Shown here: positions 56,814 to 64,000 of the stretch, in pieces
Numbering within the stretch: position 1 is the stretch's first letter
How the letters are laid out: every line of letters begins with the position of its first letter
DNA from: Winslowiella iniecta
GTDB taxonomy: Bacteria > Pseudomonadota > Gammaproteobacteria > Enterobacterales > Enterobacteriaceae
DNA length: 64,000 nucleotides
Direction of reading: 5' to 3'
NCBI RefSeq assembly: GCF_001267535.1
Contig: NZ_JRXE01000011.1
Location: 28,785 to 92,784, forward strand
Translations under genes and position numbers: made by a program
The notes under the pieces: generated by a model
Told to the model about the DNA's origin: nothing
The model's database searches: none
What the model saw: only the letters and a program-made list of their open reading frames with translations

Positions 56814-58000
56814 CACACCACCCCCCTGGTTTTTAACCCCTGCTGTGCAATCGGATCAAAGCCCATCTCAGTTAATATTTCTGCCGTGTGTTCACCGAGC
56901 AGCGGTGCCCTGCGGCGTATTTGTCCCGGCGTTAACAACAACTTTGGCACTATGCCAGGCAGCGTCACCGCGGTTCCGTCCGGCAACTGCTCGCTTAACA
57001 GCATGTCACGTGCTTTATAGTGGGGATCATGGGCGATATCGGCGGCATCATAAATTTTGCCGGCGGGTATCCCGGCTTCGGTTAAGGCCGCCAGCACTTG
57101 TTGCAGATTGCGTTGCGCCGCCCACTCACCAATTGCGGCATCCAGCAGCGCCACCTGACGCACGCGGCCATCGTTATGTTCCAGTTCAGGATTGGCCGCC
57201 AGATCCGGGCGATCGATAATTTGCATCAGCCGCTGAAAAATAGAGTCGCCGTTACCGGCAATCAGCGCGTATTTACCATCCTTGCAACGATAAGCATTAG
57301 TCGGGGCGATGCCGGGCAGGCTGCTGCCCGCTGGCTGACGGATATGGTCGAAGACGGAATACTCAGGGATCAGACTCTCCATCATATTGAACACCGATTC
57401 ATACAGCGCAACATCAACCTGCTGACCCTGACCTCCTGACTCTTTATGACGCAGCGCCAGCAGTACGCCGATCACGCCGTGTAGCGCCGACAGCGAGTCT
57501 CCGATTGAGATGCCAGTGCGTACCGGCGTTCTGCCGGGTTCACCCGAAAGATGGCGCAGTCCGCCCATCGCTTCACCAATAACGCCAAAACCGGGACGAT
57601 CGCGATACGGACCGCTCTGACCGTAACCTGACACGCTGAGCACAATCAGTCCGGGGTTAAGCTGATGCAGGGTTTCCCAGCCCATTCCCCATTTCTCCAG
57701 CGTACCCGGCCGGAAATTTTCAATTAACACGTCCGCACTTTTTAGCAGCGACAGCGCAATCTGCTGGCCCTCTTCATCGCGCAGGTCGAGAGTAACCGAA
57801 CGTTTGTTGCGCGACTGTGCGGCCCACCAGACAGAGTTATCATCATGCAGCATCCGCCATTTACGTAAGGGATCGCCCTTACCAGGAGGCTCGATTTTAA
57901 TCACGTCGGCACCAAACTCCGCCAGCATTCTTCCCGCCATCGGACCGGCAATCAGTTGCCCCATCTCAATCACACGCAACCCTTCAAGTGGTAGTGGCAT
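56813..58000 (-). CDS. class III (CaiB/BaiF) CoA-transferase
   Basis: 395 residues from the ATG at 58000, next to GGAGGAG; the longer frame is not needed. Family III signature: LRVIEMGQLIAGPMAGRMLA, FGADVIKIEPPGKGD, NKRSVTLDLRDEEG, and the active-site aspartate region TGISIGDSLSALHGVIG. It would activate an organic acid as its CoA thioester for the lyase next door; with HMGL this resembles 3-hydroxy-3-methylglutarate or citramalate-type catabolism. Confidence 0.93.
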   Translation of the reverse strand: MPLPLEGLRVIEMGQLIAGPMAGRMLAEFGADVIKIEPPGKGDPLRKWRMLHDDNSVWWAAQSRNKRSVTLDLRDEEGQQIALSLLKSADVLIENFRPGTLEKWGMGWETLHQLNPGLIVLSVSGYGQSGPYRDRPGFGVIGEAMGGLRHLSGEPGRTPVRTGISIGDSLSALHGVIGVLLALRHKESGGQGQQVDVALYESVFNMMESLIPEYSVFDHIRQPAGSSLPGIAPTNAYRCKDGKYALIAGNGDSIFQRLMQIIDRPDLAANPELEHNDGRVRQVALLDAAIGEWAAQRNLQQVLAALTEAGIPAGKIYDAADIAHDPHYKARDMLLSEQLPDGTAVTLPGIVPKLLLTPGQIRRRAPLLGEHTAEILTEMGFDPIAQQGLKTRGVV

Positions 58001-58183
58001 AACTCCTCCTTTCACATTTCTGTTACAGGAAGCATTACGCTGAACCGGGATAATGAGAATTTCATTTTTCTCACTAACCCTTTCCATTTGGGAAAGTCGC
58101 TCTCACACTCACGAAAGAGTTATGGGTAATAATTATTTTAAATTAGTCAGTTACATAAAACCCTGACTGTCAGGTGTAAAAAT

Positions 58184-59113
58184 TCAGGAAAGTTCACCCG
58201 ACGGCCTCGTGGTGAAAACTGAGGCATTCATCAAATAATCCAGTAACTTTTGGGCTTCTGGCTGGAGAGGATTTTTTGCATGAATGCCGAGGCGAAGCGT
58301 TCTTAAAGCCCAGTTGTCGTTAAGCGGTATGGCTTTTAACGATGAACCTAGTAATGCCGGCGTTATCGCTTTTAATGGCAGGATGCCAATACCTAATCCT
58401 GCCTGAATCATCCTGCACACCGCATCAAAGCTGGTGACCTGTATATTGATTTTCAGCACCCGGCCTGCGCTTAATGCAGCATCCGTGATACGCCTCAGCA
58501 GGGAACTTCCGTGATTAAGCGCAACGTAATCCCAAACCAGCGTGTCGGCAAAATCGATATTGTCCCTCTCCGCCACGGGATGCCCAAGTGGCACTAACAG
58601 CACCAACTGGTCTGTTCGCCAGGCAAAGGTGGTAAGCGCAGTGGCATCGACGTTATCGGCAAAAATCCCGATATCCACTCTTCCGGTATCCACTGACTCA
58701 ATAATCGCTTCACTGAGCGCTTCTTCAAGACAGATTCGCAGGCGCGGATTTAACTGTAAAAAGTGCGCCAGCTCCTCCGGCAAGAACTGCGTGACGGCAG
58801 AAACATTGGCAGCTAAGCGGACGTGGCCCAGCGCCCCTTTTGCATAGTCACCCAATTCACTTGCCATGGTATTGACGTTATCGAGCACTTTACGCGCATG
58901 ACGCAGCAGGCCGTGGCCCGCGGTGGTCAGCTCAAGCCCGCGAGGCAGGCGAATAAAAAGCGGGCAATTAAGGTTTCTCTCCAGTTCAGCAATCCGCTTA
59001 CTGACAGCAGATAAGGTGATATTGGCGGCGGCGGCGGCCCGGGTCAGGCTTCCGCATTCAGCGGCAATGATAAAGATACGCAGGGTATTTAAATCGAAGT
59101 GGCTGATGCTCAT
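58184..59113 (-). CDS. LysR family regulator
   Basis: 309 residues: MSISHFDLNTLRIFIIAAEC, helix ANITLSAVSKRIAELERNL, and an effector domain. Upstream of and same strand as the CoA-transferase operon, 183 bases away, so the probable regulator of it. Confidence 0.92.
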   Translation of the reverse strand: MSISHFDLNTLRIFIIAAECGSLTRAAAAANITLSAVSKRIAELERNLNCPLFIRLPRGLELTTAGHGLLRHARKVLDNVNTMASELGDYAKGALGHVRLAANVSAVTQFLPEELAHFLQLNPRLRICLEEALSEAIIESVDTGRVDIGIFADNVDATALTTFAWRTDQLVLLVPLGHPVAERDNIDFADTLVWDYVALNHGSSLLRRITDAALSAGRVLKINIQVTSFDAVCRMIQAGLGIGILPLKAITPALLGSSLKAIPLNDNWALRTLRLGIHAKNPLQPEAQKLLDYLMNASVFTTRPSGELS

Positions 59114-59227
59114 CTTAAGAGTCCTTATGCATTTTCGTTCTCCGGATGGCTTTGTTAACCATAATGAATTTGAGTCGCGTCAACGCTGAGCGCAGCGGTT
59201 TATAGTGTATAATTACCGCCCCGCACA

Positions 59228-60106
59228 TCAGTGCAACCCTTGCGCAAATCGCGTCACTTCCTGCGAGAAAGCGTTAATCATCGCCGCATAGTTGGGTTTC
59301 GGGTAACGGTGTGTCACCTGATAGCAGACGAAAGGCGGTGGCGGAGACTGAAGTGTATACCAGGCCAGATTCTGCTTATGCCGCAGCAAGCGGATACAAC
59401 TCATGGGAACAATGCTCCAGCGCCCCGGCACATTCAGATAATGTTCGAGCATCGATCCGGTATTCACGCGCATCAGTGGTCGTTGATTAGCCCAGTAACG
59501 ATCGTGCCAGATCTCAAAGTCGGCTCCCCAACGTATAAAAATCTCCTGCGCAGGCGACAGCTGTTCCGGTGACATTCCGTCATGAAAATCACTGTCAGCA
59601 TGACACAACAAATACATCTCCTCACTGAATACCGGTGTTGAGGAGATATCCGGGTAACGCTTTATGCCAAACACAAAACCGATATCAATGGTGCGGTTCT
59701 CAAGCAGGCTGTAAATCTCTCCGGAATGATGAGTACGAATATCAAGACGTAGATGGGGAGAATTGACCAGCAGCTGTTGGTAAAACGGCACAAAGGTAGA
59801 GTTATTAATAATATCGACGCTGCCAACGGTTAAAACATGATAATCAGCTTTTTCCTTTAGCCGTTGCGTATCGCGCCACAGCGCAAGCCAGCGATGCGCG
59901 ATCGGTAAAAACGCCTGACCGTATGCGGTCAGAGAAATATGTCTCAATCCACGCTGGCGCAGGAACAGACGATTTTCCAGCTCCTGCTCCAGCAGTTGCA
60001 ACCTGTGACTGACGGTACTTTGGCCGAGATAGAGCTTCTGCGCCGCCAGTGAAATACTCTGATACTCAACCACTGCAAGAAACGTTTCTACCTGCTCCAG
60101 CCTCAT
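59228..60106 (-). CDS. LysR family regulator
   Basis: 292 residues: MRLEQVETFLAVVEYQSISL, helix GQSTVSHRLQLLEQELENRL, effector domain. Divergent from the GH1/EIIBC operon with 108 bases between starts, so it probably controls beta-glucoside use here in place of an antiterminator. Confidence 0.92.
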   Translation of the reverse strand: MRLEQVETFLAVVEYQSISLAAQKLYLGQSTVSHRLQLLEQELENRLFLRQRGLRHISLTAYGQAFLPIAHRWLALWRDTQRLKEKADYHVLTVGSVDIINNSTFVPFYQQLLVNSPHLRLDIRTHHSGEIYSLLENRTIDIGFVFGIKRYPDISSTPVFSEEMYLLCHADSDFHDGMSPEQLSPAQEIFIRWGADFEIWHDRYWANQRPLMRVNTGSMLEHYLNVPGRWSIVPMSCIRLLRHKQNLAWYTLQSPPPPFVCYQVTHRYPKPNYAAMINAFSQEVTRFAQGLH

Positions 60107-60166
60107 GCTGTCCCACCTTAATATCTATGATCATGATTTTTCATATCGGTATATATCATTTTATGA

Positions 60167-61651
<1,485 letters not shown>

Positions 61652-61666
61652 TAAAGGATAATAATA

Positions 61667-63043
61667 ATGAATTATAAGAACATCGCCGATCAGATCGTTG
61701 CCGCCGCCGGCGGCAACGACAATATCACCTCTGTCACCCACTGCATGACACGCCTGCGTTTTGTGATTAAAAACAAGAGCAAAGTCGATGAACCAACCTT
61801 GCGCGCGGTGGAAGGCGTGCTGGGAGTGGTGGATGCCACGGGACAGCTGCAAATTGTACTGGGGAAAACGCTGCTGCCCATCTATTCAGAAGTGGAAAAA
61901 GCGCACCAGCGTAACAGCGGCGGCGTCAGTGACATGCCGACAGCAGATGAGGAAGAACCGGCAAAGAAATTCAGCATCATGGGCATGCTTAACGATGCCA
62001 TCGGTTTTATCGCCAGCGCAGTCACCCCGGCGGTACCGGGCTTTATCGCTGGCGGTATGATAATGGTGGGATTACTGCTGGCGACGCTGATATGGCCGAC
62101 GTTTAAGCAGAGCTCAACCTACACCATGCTGTTCTTCCTCTCGCAGTGCGCCTTCTATTTTATGCCCATTTATGTGGCCTATGGCGCTGCGAAAAAGTTG
62201 GGCAGCACGCCAATTTTTGCCATGGTCTCCGCTGCTGCGCTGATTTATCCCGGCTTTATTGAGCGGGTGGCCAGCGGTCACCCAACCACCCTGTTTGGCC
62301 TGCCGGTACTGCTGGATAATTATGCCAGTACTTTATTGCCCGCATTATTAATCGCCCTGGTCGCGGCAAAACTGGAAGTGTTCTTCAATAAAATTATTCC
62401 CGGCATTTTCAAAGCGGTATTTGTGGGTGCATTTACCGTTGCGTTAACAGGCACGCTGGGCTTTGTCGTTCTGGGCCCGCTCGGTACCTGGCTTGGGAAC
62501 TATATTGTCGCATTTTTAGTGATGATTCACAGTACGATTGGTCCTTTCGCGCTGGCTGTACTGACCGGGGCAATGCCATTTTTAATTATTGCCGGTATAC
62601 ATCATCTGTTCAGCCCGATTATGTTGCAAAGCCTCTCTTCATCGGGATACGACAGCTTCTTCCGCCCGGCCTTAATCCTGCACAATATGGCTGAAGGGGG
62701 TGCCTGTTTTGGTGTGGCAATGCGTACCCAATATCGTGATTTACGCTCAGAAGCTTTCAGCTGTGGTATTGGCTGTATTTTCGCCGGTGTGACTGAGCCG
62801 GCCATCTACGGGATCACCATGCGCCTGAAACGACCGGTGTATGGCGTGATGGCAGGCGGTGCCGTCGGAGGGTTAGTTGCCGGATTAATGGGTGCCAAAG
62901 CGTTTATGATGGGTTATTCAAATTTACTGTCGATTCCGGTCTTCCAGGACACCCTTCTGGCGATAATCTCAGGCGTGGTGGCAACGATTGTAACCTCCTG
63001 TATGGTGACCCTGATTTTAGGTTTTGAAGATATTGAGCGGTAA
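61667..63043 (+). CDS. PTS beta-glucoside-type EIIBC permease
   Basis: 458 residues. EIIB domain at the start with C26 in THCMTRLRFVIKN as phosphorylation site, then an EIIC membrane domain of about ten helices (from about residue 100; PAVPGFIAGGMIMVG, FLIIAGIHHLFSPIM, GVTEPAIYGITMRLKRPVYG). The EIIA domain that BglF carries at its C-terminus is missing, so phosphate must come from an EIIA elsewhere (for example Crr). GH1 partner upstream. Confidence 0.94.
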   Translation: MNYKNIADQIVAAAGGNDNITSVTHCMTRLRFVIKNKSKVDEPTLRAVEGVLGVVDATGQLQIVLGKTLLPIYSEVEKAHQRNSGGVSDMPTADEEEPAKKFSIMGMLNDAIGFIASAVTPAVPGFIAGGMIMVGLLLATLIWPTFKQSSTYTMLFFLSQCAFYFMPIYVAYGAAKKLGSTPIFAMVSAAALIYPGFIERVASGHPTTLFGLPVLLDNYASTLLPALLIALVAAKLEVFFNKIIPGIFKAVFVGAFTVALTGTLGFVVLGPLGTWLGNYIVAFLVMIHSTIGPFALAVLTGAMPFLIIAGIHHLFSPIMLQSLSSSGYDSFFRPALILHNMAEGGACFGVAMRTQYRDLRSEAFSCGIGCIFAGVTEPAIYGITMRLKRPVYGVMAGGAVGGLVAGLMGAKAFMMGYSNLLSIPVFQDTLLAIISGVVATIVTSCMVTLILGFEDIER

Positions 63044-63082
63044 ATGCATTAATCCAGTTAACCGTTAACCATTCTGACCATT

Positions 63083-63119
63083 ATCTCCCGAGATGGCATT
63101 CATCTGCCGTTCGGGAGAT
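63083..63119. terminator. hairpin after the EIIBC gene
   Basis: ATCTCCCGA ... TCGGGAGAT perfect nine-base stem with an inner GGCA/TGCC pair, 39 bases past the stop. No T-run, so strength is uncertain. Confidence 0.55.
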
Positions 63120-63185
63120 GAGAGAACCTGTAGGCTTATTTCGTCGCGTGTTACATCATCTGATAAGGCAGTAGCTTTAACTTCG

Positions 63186-63347
63186 CTACAGACTGGAATA
63201 TTGGGAAAATAACACTGTCCCCTCTTTCACCACAACGACCGGCTCAGCATGACTTGCGCTATTGCCGACAGAATGAAAGGAAAAAAACAGCGCCAATGCT
63301 GCTGCAAATACCATTACGATGCCACCGAACCATTGGATATTTTTCAT
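63186..63347 (-). CDS. small exported or membrane protein, unassigned
   Basis: 53-residue ATG-to-TAG frame: a long hydrophobic segment (WFGGIVMVFAAALALFFSF) followed by a polar tail (SHAEPVVVVKEGTVLF). It could be a small membrane-anchored protein or the leader of a secreted one. Weak ribosome site. Not recognised. Confidence 0.45.
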   Translation of the reverse strand: MKNIQWFGGIVMVFAAALALFFSFHSVGNSASHAEPVVVVKEGTVLFSQYSSL

Positions 63348-63492
63348 AGCCGACAAATCTCAGTAATTGAGTGATGAAAATTGACGATGCGGCGCGATGC
63401 CGTAACCTGGAGTGAAGTATAAAGAAGCGCTGGAACAGCGGATATCTGACTAGTCAGAAAAGCAATTCGTCACAGAAACTGGAGAATGGTTA

Positions 63493-63702
63493 TTAATGTT
63501 TACCGCAAAGATGATAAGGGGTTTGAGGGTCAAAAATATATAAAAAACGCGCCGGGAGATAATTCATTTTTTCCCTGAAATTTATTTTTCTCAATTCTCC
63601 CTCATAATTTTCTCCGTTAACGTCGACGTATAATGCCCCAGCCTGATGGTCGCCAGGCGCTGTAATGGCTGGAGCAATTCCGTAGTAATCATACCAATAC
63701 AT
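63493..63702 (-). CDS. unassigned 69-residue ORF
   Basis: Minus-strand frame MYWYDYYGIAPAIT ... PYHLCGKH, no recognised domain, weak start site. It may be a real small gene or the end of a broken one. Confidence 0.3.
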   Translation of the reverse strand: MYWYDYYGIAPAITAPGDHQAGALYVDVNGENYEGELRKINFREKMNYLPARFLYIFDPQTPYHLCGKH

Positions 63703-63736
63703 CTTAGCTGACCAGATTAATGCGGCCCGCCGCTGA

Positions 63737-64000
63737 AATCGTCTTTTTGCTGCACAGCGTCATTATCAGCATGGTGATACTACTGCCCGTGAGCTCTGTC
63801 GCAAGCACGCCATTTCAGACGCCACGTCTTACATCTTGCGTAAGTACCACAACAGGAGTGATTTTAACGCAACTAAAATGGTTGACGGTAAAAGACGGTT
63901 ACTGGTTACTGAGGTTAAAGGCAGTGTCATAGGGAGCTTTATATTGCCGCTTCCGCTCAGCTGTAAGGCAGGTGCTCAATTCGCCCCGATGATGAACAAC
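63737..64000 (+). mobile_element. IS3-type transposase OrfA fragment (partial)
   Basis: An open frame runs from just after a stop at 63734-63736 to the window end without a start codon. It contains AAQRHYQHGDTTARELCRKH and then AISDATSYILRKYHN, which resembles the helix-turn-helix of IS3-family OrfA proteins (CRKHGISDATFYxWRKKY). Beyond this the resemblance fades. Probably a degraded insertion sequence; inverted ends are not visible. Confidence 0.42.

Noticed and set aside
56475-57219. plus-strand frames of 181 and 238 codons opposite the lyase/CoA-transferase genes
   Set aside because: Both are antisense to genes with complete family signatures and coupled starts.

Overview
The window reads as a chromosome segment of an enterobacterium in the Erwiniaceae, most likely Pantoea or a close relative. 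The basis is the conserved mppA / mpaA / ycjG / tpx / tyrR / ycjF / ycjX / psp / sap gene set, whose proteins match the E. coli families along their whole length, arranged with non-E. coli insertions. No tRNA, rRNA or CRISPR array was seen. I had no database access; family calls rest on motifs, protein length and gene order.

Left part (1-20.1 kb), core-like. A GH1 phospho-beta-glucosidase and a secreted nucleoside hydrolase face a BglG-type antiterminator that carries its own RAT/terminator leader. Then come murein-peptide recycling (mppA, mpaA, ycjG), tpx, tyrR with a TyrR box, ycjX-ycjF, the phage-shock operon pspABCD with a sigma-54 promoter and divergent pspF, an OafA-type acyltransferase, a RyhB small RNA with a Fur-like box, and sapA-sapB. 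The sap operon stops abruptly: homology ends within the first codons of sapC, and sapC, sapD and sapF are absent from the rest of the window.

Accessory part 1 (20.1-36.9 kb), visibly AT-richer. It opens with degraded material (an AraC remnant fused to a deleted XdhC, and an intact MocA-like protein). A 1 kb gene-free leader follows with a 17/19 Fur box. After that is a compact, apparently uncharacterised biosynthetic cluster. One operon encodes a membrane desaturase, a PPOX-type flavoprotein, a heme-oxygenase-like di-iron oxidase (HDO), a 2-oxoglutarate/Fe oxygenase, a GNAT, a ThiF-like adenylating enzyme and a type-2 ArgC, and ends in a terminator. A second block encodes a stand-alone condensation protein with a broken active site, a C-A-T-C NRPS whose A-domain code I read as threonine, a free carrier protein and an MFS exporter. 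The likely product is a small, heavily oxidised threonine-derived metabolite. The ArgC copy may be a resistant target. This is the most interesting system in the window.

Accessory part 2 (37-59 kb) is catabolic. (a) An operon parallel to but distinct from the Rut uracil pathway: NCS1 permease, aldehyde dehydrogenase, luciferase-type monooxygenase, flavin reductase fused to a NUDIX-like domain, alpha/beta hydrolase and DUF1185, with a divergent GntR regulator and DUF1330 protein. (b) A D-amino-acid / beta-hydroxy-amino-acid set: FAD dehydrogenase, RidA, RraA-like protein, DSD1-type PLP enzyme, a transporter and LysR regulators. (c) An acyl-CoA lyase operon: class III CoA-transferase, HMG-CoA-lyase-like enzyme, VOC protein, hydroxyacid dehydrogenase and a DctA-like transporter.

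Right end (59-64 kb). A LysR gene diverges from a second GH1 / PTS EIIBC operon. Small unassigned ORFs follow, then what looks like an IS3-type transposase fragment. The 20.08-64 kb stretch is plausibly one composite insertion at the sapB/sapC boundary.
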